From Lachnospiraceae bacterium (GTDB lineage Bacteria > Bacillota > Clostridia > Lachnospirales > Lachnospiraceae): a stretch of 49,554 nt of DNA. Below the pieces are notes generated by a model. The model was not told where the DNA came from, searched no databases, and saw only the letters and a program-made list of their open reading frames with translations. This document shows, one piece after another, positions 8,701 through 16,451 of this stretch. Where the stretch lies: assembly GCA_015057955.1 (NCBI GenBank), contig SVDE01000005.1:1-49554 (forward strand), read 5' to 3'. Within the stretch, counting starts at the first letter, position 1. Each line of letters begins with the position of its first letter. Both the position numbers and the translations under genes were made by a program.

Positions 8701-9820
8701 CTTCTTCGGCTATCTCTTCTTCCGTGGGCTCCTTATATGTGAAGAACAGACCGGTCTGCGCCTGTTTCCTGTTCCCGTCTTTGATCATTGCGCGGAGCTG
8801 TTCAAATGTTATCGTTCCTGAAGTTTTCTGGGACAGATCAACAACAGGCTCTTCTTTTGCGGGTTCTTCAGCGGCTGTTTCTTCTGCAGCGGTCTCCTCT
8901 TCAGGTTCATCTGCTGCCGGTTCTTCCGGCATTGCGGGCTCTTCAGGAGCCTCTTCATCCTCAGAATCCAGTTCTTTCATTATCTCACTTATAGGTATGA
9001 CCCTTGTATCATGAAGGGCTTCCATCCTGGCTGTCTCAGTCATCGCCTGATCATCCTTAAGATCCGGAACGGCTTTTCTTTCACCGGCTTTTGCCATCTG
9101 CTTTTCATAGTCCTCAGCTCCGCCGAGATATTCATCCGCAAGCTGTCTGGCTACTTCATCCTCTTCAGGCTCCGCTGCTTTGGTCATCTCGCTCGGATCA
9201 AGGAATTCCTGCATCATCTGTTCATAACGTATCTGCTGCTCGGTTGAGAGCGGAGTATGGCTGAACTTAAGCTCGAGCGCCTTCTTGACATATTCGCCGC
9301 CCGAATACCACAGGAAGATGTTATCACAGGTCTCGACACATTTCTGGATCTGGCCTGTCTCATGGTAGAGCCTTGCGAGCTCATATTCCCACTTTTCATC
9401 CTGTTCCTTCGCATTGTATGCTTCAAGGACCTTGACAAGTTCCTTCGCGGGAACTCCGCCTGCTTTGCCTATCTCATATTTAAGGAGCAGTGCCTTGCTG
9501 TTGTTGTTCGCGAGTTTCCTGTAGCTCTCATAATAGTCGACCGCGCCGTCCAGATCGCCTGCTTTAATACACAGTTCTCCAAGCTTATACGCGGTCTGCT
9601 TGCTGGTCTTATTGCGGGCAAATGCCGCAGCAAGGGCATCGATCGCATTATCCGTCTCACCGAGATTATCATAGGCATCGGATATCATTTCAAGGATCCT
9701 GGGATCCTTGATCTTGCCGAAGTCCAGCTCGTCGGCATATGCCGCGACCTGCTCAAAGTTCTTCGCGTAGTAGCTTCTCTTTATCTCGTCCAGAAATTCA
9801 CGGTATTCCTGCTTATCCAT
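5741..9820 (-). CDS. Giant TPR / Glu-rich / P-loop ATPase-like protein, unknown function
   Basis: I do not recognise a named family for the whole protein. The N-terminal 200 residues are helical TPR-like repeats (e.g. DAYDNLGETDNAIDALAAAF). Residues about 220-1080 are extremely rich in Glu, Ala and Pro with few ordered blocks, including EEPVIEEEPVIEEE coded by 18-bp tandem repeats. The C-terminal 240 residues form a P-loop domain: Walker A GDIKSGKT near 1159-1166 and a degenerate Walker B, SDLIIENVGYLDD, near 1210-1222, resembling CbbX/SpoVK-type AAA folds. No membrane helix is seen. I choose the ATG at 9820 (1359 residues), preceded by GGAG at proper spacing and 1 base after the recR stop; an upstream ATG at 9844 lacks this. 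Last gene of the dnaX-ybaB-recR operon. Confidence 0.85.
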   Translation of the reverse strand: MDKQEYREFLDEIKRSYYAKNFEQVAAYADELDFGKIKDPRILEMISDAYDNLGETDNAIDALAAAFARNKTSKQTAYKLGELCIKAGDLDGAVDYYESYRKLANNNSKALLLKYEIGKAGGVPAKELVKVLEAYNAKEQDEKWEYELARLYHETGQIQKCVETCDNIFLWYSGGEYVKKALELKFSHTPLSTEQQIRYEQMMQEFLDPSEMTKAAEPEEDEVARQLADEYLGGAEDYEKQMAKAGERKAVPDLKDDQAMTETARMEALHDTRVIPISEIMKELDSEDEEAPEEPAMPEEPAADEPEEETAAEETAAEEPAKEEPVVDLSQKTSGTITFEQLRAMIKDGNRKQAQTGLFFTYKEPTEEEIAEEEAQKAARAEARRKAEEEAARKAAEEQAAKEAAAAAAREAARLEEEARVEAALRIEEEARKLMAVSSRTAGNEETAKEVTQRVDPNMEIDETRFINRSEVLARLDEADKKVEEAAAEEEKETSAKESLGFTAMFNAIAAEVNLEEVTAAPPVEETKEDDEVGATQIFTREEMDSALGTAEPEPEHKTPQQKLGAAIEQIMDDANATVARDMEETKSIRIVLPVAAANKLGLASAKLSQYASSVEKPELEAAQEIPDRSSVGRPRIIDNVDFSYIPVSSDEDGQLGLNIEYLTLKDEFEVEGQLTIDDVMKSYSRKLKLNEAKVLDIESERLRKIQEAVNLTAPVKLPYSMDDLMFDDIEMANIDGKEEEVEGDIFQFDPESIGVIPSDEELLAKIEEKEAAEAAAAEVPEAAEEEAEATREEAEIAEEEPEEAPEEPEVAEEEPAAEEEAEAAEEEPAAEETKADGEEYLPSESSILAALAALEAEKAAQNTELPEEEEEELMASEDDILAELEAESVTETEEPAAEPDTLDDEAERAFAELEAIIDGRSVDEEPEAEEEPMIEEEPVIEEEPVIEEETEAEEEPAAEEEPAEWGEELSEADKAIAEFDMNAGSIELGEAEKDIDDELFDVMAELGQKDGASDVSAETDELLEADAFEAMLGELMADEPQDDVPLDEAGEDILKELEAATAQPETARFAEQTEEEEPEAEEEQAWEPEEAEPEMEIPEEETAAVSASGYKLSEESRDRLSEFLLIDGMEQQIVDVISDVIDKKKTGRENGGNLIVTGDIKSGKTFLAIEMIKAVTEEFGSKNGKVAKVQADLLNGKNIEKVFEKIGGSDLIIENVGYLDDETIENLTAVMSSGRFTSMVIIEGNQLAVESIFSSFPAFGALFENRIDINELSIVQWADIAMKYADEKGFVLDDMAKLALHAKINEINVPTARLGYDEILDIMDDAIAKAEKRSSGRLFAAFKKGDDDKREIIESDFM
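6971..7024 (-). repeat. Three tandem 18-bp repeats inside the giant gene
   Basis: Units at 6971-6988, 6989-7006 and 7007-7024 are identical except for one base in the third. They encode a repeating six-residue acidic unit (EEPVIE/EEPMIE) on the minus strand, so the repeat is coding and its copy number can vary without breaking the frame. Confidence 0.9.
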
Positions 9821-9821
9821 C

Positions 9822-10418
9822 TTATATCTCCACTCTTCCGTCAAGTGCTCTCAACAGTGTTACCTCATCTATGCATTCCAGGTCTCCGCCCACCGGGACT
9901 CCGCTCGCTATGCGGCTGACTTTTATGCCTGATGATTTTATGAGCTTGCTTATGTACATTGCTGTTGTCTCACCTTCGAGGCTTGAATTTGTTGCCACGA
10001 TGACTTCCTTTACGTCACCCCTCAGGCGCTCTACCAGCTCTTTCAGTCTTATGTCTGAAGGCCCGATCCCAAGCATAGGTGAAATTGCTCCGCCTAGCAC
10101 GTGATAAACGCCTTCATATTTTCCGGTCTTCTCATATGCTGCCAGGTCCCTGGTCGTCTCAACCACCATTATAGTGCTGTGGTCCCTGCTCCTGCTGCGG
10201 CATATCGGACATTCTTCCTCGTCTGTTATGGTAAAGCATGTCTTGCAGTAATGTATGTTCTTTTTTGCATCGACCATGCTGGCTGCAAGTTCCTCCACTT
10301 CCTCTTCCGGCATGTCGATTATGTGAAATGCCAGCCTGGCAGCGGACTTCGGCCCTATGCCGGGAAGCCTTGAAAGCTCACCTATGAGCCGGGAAATGTG
10401 ATTGCTAAAATAGTCCAT
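9822..10418 (-). CDS. recR: Recombination protein RecR
   Basis: Acts with RecF and RecO in loading RecA at single-strand gaps. The 198-residue product has the N-terminal helix-hairpin-helix (LPGIGPKSAARLAFHI), a C4 zinc finger (CKTCFTITDEEECPIC, residues about 57-72) and a Toprim domain with the MVVETTRDLAAYE segment. All match the family in order and length. Its start overlaps the end of ybaB by 14 bases, and its stop is 1 base from the next ATG, so the genes are co-translated in one operon. Confidence 0.97.
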   Translation of the reverse strand: MDYFSNHISRLIGELSRLPGIGPKSAARLAFHIIDMPEEEVEELAASMVDAKKNIHYCKTCFTITDEEECPICRSRSRDHSTIMVVETTRDLAAYEKTGKYEGVYHVLGGAISPMLGIGPSDIRLKELVERLRGDVKEVIVATNSSLEGETTAMYISKLIKSSGIKVSRIASGVPVGGDLECIDEVTLLRALDGRVEI

Positions 10419-10764
10419 TAAATCCGCCTACTCCTCTGGTAAATTTGGCCATTTTCTCCTCTGAGAGCTCATCAACTTTCTTAAGTGCCTCATTTACAGC
10501 TGCCATTACCATGTCCTCGAGCATCTCAACATCTTCGGGATCAACAGCATCCTTGTCGATCTTTACAGATGTCAGGACCTTCTTTCCGGTCATGGTCACT
10601 TCGATCGCTCCGCCGCCGGCAGTAGCTGTTACGACCTCTTCCTCAAGAGCGGTCTGTGCTTCTTCCATCTGCTTCTGCATTTTCTGAGCCTGCTTGAGAA
10701 GGTTGTTCATATTCCCCGGCATGCCTCCTGTAAAGCCGCCGTATCCGCCTCTTCCTTTTGCCAT
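10405..10764 (-). CDS. ybaB: Nucleoid-associated protein, YbaB/EbfC family
   Basis: Small DNA-binding dimer of the nucleoid, usually encoded between dnaX and recR as here. The 119-residue product has a Gly/Met-rich start (GGYGGFTGGMPGNMNNLLKQ), a long helix KQAQKMQKQMEEAQ and the VTATAGGGAIEVTMTGKK core typical of the family. ATG 10764 directly abuts the dnaX stop and has a GGAGGAAAAATAG ribosome site inside the dnaX end. Identification rests on sequence and context together. Confidence 0.95.
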   Translation of the reverse strand: MAKGRGGYGGFTGGMPGNMNNLLKQAQKMQKQMEEAQTALEEEVVTATAGGGAIEVTMTGKKVLTSVKIDKDAVDPEDVEMLEDMVMAAVNEALKKVDELSEEKMAKFTRGVGGFNGLF

Positions 10765-12384
10765 CTATTTTTCCTCCGTTCCTATCTCGAAATTTATGTT
10801 ACGCAGCAGTTCATCCGGGAACGCGCCTGGCGCGCTGCTCCTGTTTCCTTTTTCGCTGAGCGGTCTGACTGCCACGTTCTTCTTCTGTCCTGTTATCTGC
10901 TCTATGAGAGCTTCTACCTCTCCTGTTGAACTCTTTATCCGCTCAAGGTTGATCCCTTCCGATGCATATATCGTGACACCGTTCTCATCCTCGACCGGTT
11001 CTGAATTCTTAAGTGCCATCTTAAGGAACATGCTCCTGCATGCTGACAGCAGATCTCCCCAGTACGTGCATACAGAACCCGCAGAGCTGCTTTTTGTCTC
11101 CGGTTCCGGCATTGCCGCCGGTTCTTCACTGACCGGGATGAAATCAAATATGCTGTCTTCCTCAGGTGTCTCCTGTGTGATAATGACGCTCTCATCAGCC
11201 GTTCTTACCGGGGCTGCCGCAAATTGTCCTGAGCTTATCCCGCTTTCCAGCTGCCTGATCCTGTCTGCCAGAGATGCGTTATCCGTTTCCATCTGGGGCT
11301 TCGCAAGCTTTATGAAAGCGACCTCGGCAAGGATCTGTTTGGTCATTGAAAATCTCAGTTCACCCAGCAGTTCCGAGAGGATCCGGATATATCTCATCAG
11401 AGTCGGAGCATTGGCGATATTAGCGTCCTCTTTGAGCTTCTTAAGGTTTTCCTCTGATACGCCAAGCAGGTCCTCACATGAGCTGCCGCCGGCATTTACC
11501 AGAAGCAGGTTCCTGAGATACCATACAAAATCACTTATGAACTGTGAAAGATCCTTTCCTTCATCCACAGCTCCTTCAAGTTCCCTCAGTGCTGACGATG
11601 CGTCTGAGTTCAGCACTGCGCGGAATACCCTTGAAAAGATCTCTGTATCAACAACTCCAAGCGTCTGGAGCACATTTTCATATGTAAGCTTTTCACCAAG
11701 GCTGAATGCAATGCATTTATCAAGCAGGCTTATGGAATCCCTCATGGACCCGTCGCCCACCCTGGCGATATAGGCAAGTGCCTTCTCCTCTGCTTCCACG
11801 CCTTCCTGCTCTGTGAGCGCTTTCAGATTGGCGGCGATCGTCGGGGTGTCGATCCTGTGGAAATCATACCGCTGGCATCTCGAGAGGATCGTTATCGGAA
11901 GCTTATGAGGCTCGGTCGTGGCAAGTATGAACACCGCATATGAGGGCGGCTCTTCAAGTGTCTTAAGGAACGCGTTGAACGCTGACGCCGAGAGCATGTG
12001 GGCCTCATCTATGATGTATACTTTGTATCTGCCCTTAACAGGTGTATATCTGACTTCCTCTATGATCCTCCTGACGTCGTCAACACCGGTGTTTGAAGCG
12101 GCGTCTATCTCTACGATGTCCATGAAGGAATCTTTCTGGGTCGCCAGGCAGACTTCACAGCAGTTGCAGGGTTCACCGTCCCTGGGGTCAAGGCAGTTGA
12201 TCGCCTTCGCAAACAGTTTAGCGACACTGGTCTTACCGGTGCCTCTGGTACCGGTAAAAAGATACGCATGTCCTATTCTGTTGTTCTTTATCTGGTTCTT
12301 AAGAGTCCGGACTACATGGTCCTGTCCCTTGACCTGTTCAAAAGTCTGCGGTCTGAATTTTCTGTAAAGGGCCATGTATGACAT
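10765..12384 (-). CDS. dnaX: DNA polymerase III subunit gamma/tau
   Basis: Clamp-loader ATPase of the replicative polymerase. The 539-residue protein shows MSYMALYRKFRPQTFEQVKG at the start, Walker A GTRGTGKT near 45-52, a zinc-binding cysteine cluster (CLDPRDGEPCNCCEVC), Walker B with IIDEAH, and the sensor-1 ILATTEPHKL. The C-terminal third is less conserved and is shorter than in E. coli tau. I saw no clear A-rich slippery site in the usual place for a gamma frameshift. It follows the SRP RNA gene and precedes ybaB-recR, the standard Bacillota order. The ATG has CCGGAG upstream. Confidence 0.97.
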   Translation of the reverse strand: MSYMALYRKFRPQTFEQVKGQDHVVRTLKNQIKNNRIGHAYLFTGTRGTGKTSVAKLFAKAINCLDPRDGEPCNCCEVCLATQKDSFMDIVEIDAASNTGVDDVRRIIEEVRYTPVKGRYKVYIIDEAHMLSASAFNAFLKTLEEPPSYAVFILATTEPHKLPITILSRCQRYDFHRIDTPTIAANLKALTEQEGVEAEEKALAYIARVGDGSMRDSISLLDKCIAFSLGEKLTYENVLQTLGVVDTEIFSRVFRAVLNSDASSALRELEGAVDEGKDLSQFISDFVWYLRNLLLVNAGGSSCEDLLGVSEENLKKLKEDANIANAPTLMRYIRILSELLGELRFSMTKQILAEVAFIKLAKPQMETDNASLADRIRQLESGISSGQFAAAPVRTADESVIITQETPEEDSIFDFIPVSEEPAAMPEPETKSSSAGSVCTYWGDLLSACRSMFLKMALKNSEPVEDENGVTIYASEGINLERIKSSTGEVEALIEQITGQKKNVAVRPLSEKGNRSSAPGAFPDELLRNINFEIGTEEK

Positions 12385-12491
12385 GATAAATCTCCGGTAA
12401 CTGCGCTTATTTATATATTCCTACAAATATACCAATATATAGTAACATATGAAAAATTCATATTCAATATGTGGCAGTCTTAAATCTTCCA

Positions 12492-12522
12492 AAATAAAAA
12501 AGGAACCGCTGCTGCGGCTCCT
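12492..12522 (-). terminator. Terminator of the SRP RNA gene
   Basis: On the minus strand an 8-bp GC-rich stem (12515-12522 with 12502-12509, one G-U pair) is followed by a U-run at 12492-12501. It lies directly past the 3' arm of the SRP RNA and about 110 bases upstream of dnaX. Confidence 0.8.
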
Positions 12523-12688
12523 TATGCCTTCCCCGCTGTCTTCCACAGCCGACCCTGCCAGGGCTTCCCGACGTCACACAGAAGGTTCCTCTTAGTGCTG
12601 CTTCGTTCCCGACCTGACACGGTTCGTGGATTTCCGTTGCATCGGACCCGGACAGAGCCGGCTCTGAAAAACAGCGGTAAACGGACCT
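12520..12688 (-). ncRNA. ffs: Signal recognition particle RNA (4.5S/SRP RNA)
   Basis: RNA scaffold for Ffh in co-translational targeting of membrane proteins. On the minus strand the conserved apical loop GTCAGGTCGGGAACGAAGCA corresponds to the canonical GGUCAGGUCCGGAAGGAAGCA region. It is flanked by long complementary arms: AGCCGGCTCTGTCCGGG on the 5' side can pair with CCCTGGCAGGGTCGGCT on the 3' side, and outside these CCGCTGT pairs with ACAGCGG. The position between tadA and dnaX is the classical one. The ends are approximate: 5' from the promoter at 12693-12721, 3' from the terminator at 12492-12522. Confidence 0.93.
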
Positions 12689-12689
12689 G

Positions 12690-13208
12690 CTAATTATAGA
12701 TGCTGTCATTTTTCAAGTCAAGGCTCGTTTTCTCTGCCTTCAGCCTCTGCCTCAGACGGACAAAAAAATCCTTAAGGATGGCGGAACACTCATCCTCCAG
12801 TATCCCCCTGGTGACTTCGACATAATGGTTGAACCCCGGTACTTCAAAAATGTTTATGAGGCTTCCCGCGCATCCTGCCTTGGGGTTCATGGCTCCTATG
12901 AACAGTTTCCTGATCCTCGCCTGGATTATGGCTCCCGAACACATCTGGCAAGGCTCAAGCGTGACATATATCTCAGCATCATCCAGCCTCCAGTCTTTTA
13001 CGTACCTGCACGCCTTCCTGATGGCTATGATCTCTGCATGGGCGAGCGTACTGCGGTCGCTCGTCCTCCTATTGTAGCCCCTGCCTATGATCCGGTCATC
13101 AAGGACAACGACACAGCCAATCGGCACTTCCCCCATGTCACTGGCTTTCTTTGCCTGTTTAAGGGCTTCTTTCATGTATTTTTCTTCACGGCTCAGGACT
13201 TTTTTCAT
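12690..13208 (-). CDS. tadA: tRNA-specific adenosine deaminase TadA
   Basis: Deaminates A34 to inosine in tRNA-Arg(ACG). The 172-residue protein has both zinc/catalytic motifs of the family: HAEIIAIRKAC (His ligand and proton-shuttling Glu) near 57-67 and PCQMCSGAII near 86-95 (two Cys ligands). Its start overlaps the tyrA stop by 4 bases. The last codons double as the SRP RNA promoter. Length and order before ffs-dnaX are typical of Bacillota. Confidence 0.95.
   Translation of the reverse strand: MKKVLSREEKYMKEALKQAKKASDMGEVPIGCVVVLDDRIIGRGYNRRTSDRSTLAHAEIIAIRKACRYVKDWRLDDAEIYVTLEPCQMCSGAIIQARIRKLFIGAMNPKAGCAGSLINIFEVPGFNHYVEVTRGILEDECSAILKDFFVRLRQRLKAEKTSLDLKNDSIYN
12693..12721 (-). promoter_or_regulatory. 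Promoter of ffs embedded in the tadA 3' end
   Basis: On the minus strand TTGACT (12716-12721), 17-base spacer, perfect TATAAT (12693-12698). The -10 element is made by the last sense codons of tadA and abuts its stop, so coding sequence and promoter are shared. Predicted start is near 12686. Confidence 0.85.
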
Positions 13209-14050
13209 TTCAGATCGTACCTGTCTGCTTCTTCCTTCTGTTCTCTTCCCGCCTTGAGGAGTTCTCTCAGTCTGTCGGCGTCATTATCCCTCAGGGCGCC
13301 GGCATATTCGGTCAGCGCTGCGATCAGATGCTCCGTCTCTTTCAGGAGGTTATCCCTGTTTTCAAGGAAAAGCTCTGTCCACATGTTCTCATTCAGATAC
13401 GCCACCCTTGTCAGATCCTTATAGCTGCCCGCTGAGAAGCCCTTGTGGTCAAGTGCTGTAGGGCTTTTTATGTATGCATTTGAAGCAACATGGGCCAGCT
13501 GGGATGTATAGGCGATGATGCGGTCGTGATTCTCCGCATCAGTTATCTCTATGTTTGTAAATCCTATTGAGCCCCACAGTTTTGATACTCTTTCAATGAC
13601 TTTGTCCGGTGTGCCTTCCTGAGGCACCAGGATCATAGAAGCGTTATTGAACATTTTGTGGGTTGAGTTGTCAAATCCCGACCGTTCCGTGCCTGCCATC
13701 GGATGGGTACCCAGGAAAATGAATCCTTTTTCCTTAGCTACCGGCCATATCCTGTCGCAGATATACTTTTTCACTCCGCAGATGTCCATGACAACGGCAC
13801 CTTTTTTGAACCTGTCAGCGTTTCTCTCTATGTAATCGGCGGAAGCTTCAGGATACATGGCGACAATGACATAGTCGCATATGCCAAGTTTTTCCTCATC
13901 CAGCTCAATATCGATCGCTTCCATGAGAAGAGCTTTCTGCACGACAGACGGTGTGCGGTCATATCCGAGCACTGTATCAACAGTGTCATGTTTAAATGCC
14001 CTGGCAATGCTGCCGCCTATAAGTCCGAGTCCCGCTATTCCTATGTTCAC
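13205..14050 (-). CDS. tyrA: Prephenate dehydrogenase
   Basis: Oxidative decarboxylation of prephenate to 4-hydroxyphenylpyruvate in tyrosine synthesis, NAD-dependent. The 281-residue protein begins with the Rossmann motif GIAGLGLIGGSIARAF, and carries GTHPMAGTERSGFDNS, the substrate-binding His/Gly segment, and TSQLAHVASNAY, typical of TyrA. There is no C-terminal ACT domain, so no obvious built-in tyrosine feedback site. It has a GGAGG site before ATG 14050 and overlaps tadA by 4 bases. No other aromatic-biosynthesis gene is nearby, so its operon placement is unusual but the family call is firm. Confidence 0.92.
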   Translation of the reverse strand: MNIGIAGLGLIGGSIARAFKHDTVDTVLGYDRTPSVVQKALLMEAIDIELDEEKLGICDYVIVAMYPEASADYIERNADRFKKGAVVMDICGVKKYICDRIWPVAKEKGFIFLGTHPMAGTERSGFDNSTHKMFNNASMILVPQEGTPDKVIERVSKLWGSIGFTNIEITDAENHDRIIAYTSQLAHVASNAYIKSPTALDHKGFSAGSYKDLTRVAYLNENMWTELFLENRDNLLKETEHLIAALTEYAGALRDNDADRLRELLKAGREQKEEADRYDLK

Positions 14051-14079
14051 GTCCGTTCCTCCGTTTCATGCTGTTTTTA

Positions 14080-14116
14080 CGGGGTGCCTGCTCATGCAAG
14101 CACCCCGCTGTTTTTT
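14080..14116 (+). terminator. Plus-strand-facing terminator-like hairpin between two minus-strand genes
   Basis: Stem 14080-14091 with 14096-14107 (one C-A mismatch), loop TCAT, then GCTG and six T residues on the plus strand. On the minus strand the stem is not followed by a U-run, so it does not look like the end of the GH18 mRNA. The T-run overlaps the GH18 stop codon. Confidence 0.55.
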
Positions 14117-15881
14117 AATATCCTGCAACCTCGTTCCATACTGATGTGAACTCCTGTCCCAGGCACCAGAATGCTACTCCTCCGACGTCATAACCCTTCA
14201 CAAGGTTCAGCTTCTCCCTGATCGTGGCTTCATCTTCGATCCAGGCATAATATGTGGTATCAGAGATAGTGTATTCGGCAGTCCACGTGCCGGATTCGGC
14301 ATCCCATTCAGGGTCCTCACCGACCTCATTCATGAGATCCCAGGCATTGTCCATTGTGTACTCTTTTCTTGAAAGAGAGCCATCCTCGGTTTTTGCCCAT
14401 ACTCTTGAATAGAACGGAAGACCGACTACAACTTTTTCCGAAGCGGATACTTTGGATAATGTCAGCTCCAGTACCTCCCTGATGAATGCCAGTGAAGAGT
14501 TCGGTCCGACTTCCCCGCTTCCCACATAGTCATCATATGCCATGAGGAATACATAATCGCAAAGTGTGCCCTGTTCGGTGATGTGATAGCATGCGTTGTA
14601 CTCATAAGGAGCATAGTTATCAACACTCAGATACAGATCGTTCAGGCGGCACCTGATCGACATCTCCCTTAAGAACTGGAGATATGCGTTTCCGTATGAG
14701 CTGTTGATGTGCTCAAAGTCTATGTTAATGCCGTCCATTCCATATGAGAGCACGCTGGAAATGATCTGGTCTTCTACACTCAGCCTTGTTGAGGTATGAG
14801 TAAGAACCTGTTCGGCATATTCAGCGCTCTTGTCCGCAAACATTGCCCAGACAAGATATCCGTCCTCATGTGCCTGATCTACGTAATCCTGATCCGCCAG
14901 ATCGTTGATCTCTCCGTTTGTGCCTGCCAGTCCGTACCAGGTCGGGCAGTAAACATTGAGTATTCCGCCGCTGTCGGAAGTGAAGTTGTCGTATTCATCG
15001 TTTCCGTCATAGTTGTCGATGGATGCCCATCCGAGTTTTACGGCTTTGCCGATGTTTTTGGAAACATATTCAGGCTCGTCGTAATCGCTCTCCACGGTCT
15101 CTGTGTACTGTTCGCTGACAGCTGAAGCAGCCACATAGCCTTTCCAGCCTTCAGTACTGACGACCTCGAGCCAGTCCTCCAGATCATCCAGGACCATGAG
15201 TTTGGAACCGGAATCGACCATTCCCACGACCTCGGCCTTAACGCCTCCGAGCACCCTGATCTCTGTACGCTTCTTCGCATCACAGAAAGTCTTTTCACCG
15301 ACTTCATATGTGATCACGATCCTCGCCGGATCCTCATAGACGCTGTAATAAGCGCTGGTGAAGTCACTCACGAAATCAACCGCGACATACGGAGTGCCGT
15401 TCTTCTCGGTAAGGATGACATAATCCGTGCTGACCTGGCCGTCACCTGTAGCATATCCGGTCTGTTCCATATAGACAGCCCTGGATGTTACTGCATCAGT
15501 CACAATGAGCACCTGTTCATTGCTGTCATAATAGAATCTGTCGTCTATGTTATCTGTCACAAGGCCAAGCCTTATGTACACTTCGGAGTCTTTAATGAAA
15601 GCCCTTTCAGTCAGGATATCGTCCTCAAATACTATGGCAAGCTCATCAGGACCTGCCATCTGCCTTCCGTCCGCCGGATTGGCAGAAAGATTGTAATAGT
15701 AATTAAGGTCCGTCATTTCCTTTGCCGGAGCCTTCCTCTGCCCTAAGAATCTTATGACCAGGATTATGGCAGTTATTATCGCCAGCGCGATAATGACCGC
15801 TATTGCAAGCAGCACTATAGCCTTTACATTTACTTTCTTTTTTCTGCGCGTTCTGGCAGTTTTTCTTTTAGTCTTCGCCAT
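14115..15881 (-). CDS. Membrane-anchored glycoside hydrolase family 18 protein with SH3 domain
   Basis: Predicted cell-wall or chitin-type hydrolase outside the membrane. Of 588 residues, the first 19 are very basic, a single membrane helix spans about 20-45 (signal anchor), a domain at about 75-200 resembles the stalk domain of copper-amine-oxidase N-terminal type, an SH3-like domain covers about 205-260 (ending DWLEVVSTEGWKGYV), and the GH18 barrel fills the rest. The catalytic strand is DGINIDFE at 383-390, with the general-acid Glu present. The nearest known type is the YaaH/SleL spore or peptidoglycan GH18, but here without LysM domains. It has its own promoter and a GAGAGG site. Confidence 0.88.
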   Translation of the reverse strand: MAKTKRKTARTRRKKKVNVKAIVLLAIAVIIALAIITAIILVIRFLGQRKAPAKEMTDLNYYYNLSANPADGRQMAGPDELAIVFEDDILTERAFIKDSEVYIRLGLVTDNIDDRFYYDSNEQVLIVTDAVTSRAVYMEQTGYATGDGQVSTDYVILTEKNGTPYVAVDFVSDFTSAYYSVYEDPARIVITYEVGEKTFCDAKKRTEIRVLGGVKAEVVGMVDSGSKLMVLDDLEDWLEVVSTEGWKGYVAASAVSEQYTETVESDYDEPEYVSKNIGKAVKLGWASIDNYDGNDEYDNFTSDSGGILNVYCPTWYGLAGTNGEINDLADQDYVDQAHEDGYLVWAMFADKSAEYAEQVLTHTSTRLSVEDQIISSVLSYGMDGINIDFEHINSSYGNAYLQFLREMSIRCRLNDLYLSVDNYAPYEYNACYHITEQGTLCDYVFLMAYDDYVGSGEVGPNSSLAFIREVLELTLSKVSASEKVVVGLPFYSRVWAKTEDGSLSRKEYTMDNAWDLMNEVGEDPEWDAESGTWTAEYTISDTTYYAWIEDEATIREKLNLVKGYDVGGVAFWCLGQEFTSVWNEVAGY

Positions 15882-15915
15882 GATAACCTCTCACTTTTGC
15901 ATAAAAAGCAAGGGT

Positions 15916-15944
15916 ATTATACACCAATGGGGCAGGCAACGCAA
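15916..15944 (-). promoter_or_regulatory. Promoter of the GH18 gene
   Basis: Minus strand TTGCGT (15939-15944), 17-base spacer, perfect TATAAT (15916-15921). Predicted start near 15909, giving a leader of about 28 bases with GAGAGG before the ATG. Confidence 0.75.
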
Positions 15945-15997
15945 ATCTTACATGGTCCGGTTAGAGATCCTCTCCCATGCGCTGCCTTCCCCGGGCG

Positions 15998-16231
15998 TCA
16001 ACCGTTTTCATGGCCAAGGCCCACAAGGATAACTCCGGGATTTCCGTCGGCGCCTCTTCTCAGCTCATTCATGTAATAGCCGGTATCATTGAACACGCAT
16101 ACCGATGCTATTGTCTCTGCGCTGCCCGGGCGACCGTCGAGCATCAGCATGGCTCCTCCGTCCGAAGCGTCTCTCAGCCTGGTGCGGAGCCTCAGATAAT
16201 CGATAAATCTTATTTTCTCTTTTTCAGTCAT
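15998..16231 (-). CDS. Small protein of unknown function (77 aa)
   Basis: I do not recognise it. I choose ATG 16231 because AAAGGAGGGG stands 5 bases upstream; longer readings have no such site. The product starts MTEKEKIRFIDYLRLRTRLR, is basic in its first third, has a mixed alpha/beta look afterwards with two Gly-rich turns (DASDGGAML, RRGADGNPG), and has no membrane helix, signal or cysteine pair. The segment IASVCVFNDTGYYMNELR could be a beta-strand and helix. It lies 116 bases upstream of the GH18 gene, which has its own promoter. Confidence 0.65.
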   Translation of the reverse strand: MTEKEKIRFIDYLRLRTRLRDASDGGAMLMLDGRPGSAETIASVCVFNDTGYYMNELRRGADGNPGVILVGLGHENG

Positions 16232-16451
16232 TTCCCCTCCTTTCTGTGTAGTTGCTGCACGGGAAAAAAGGTGCCTGAAAAACGTGATAATATCCATGTC
16301 CCGTGCGCGTTGCATAAACAGCAAGGCAGTTAAAAAATGGAATTTCGGATCCGAAACGGATCCTTTAAGAATGTTAGAATTGCGGCTGCAGGCATATCAG
16401 AAAACCCTTAGCGCCTTCCGGCTTACGCACCGTCATTATAATATTTACCTG

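Noticed and set aside
10765-10870. Programmed frameshift site in dnaX for a short gamma form
   Set aside because: No A-AAA-AAG type heptamer with a following stem at the expected position; only a short A-run near the C-terminus.
16347-16363. GGATCCG/CGGATCC hairpin as a terminator
   Set aside because: Followed only by TTT then AAG; too short a T-run on either strand, and no gene ends nearby.
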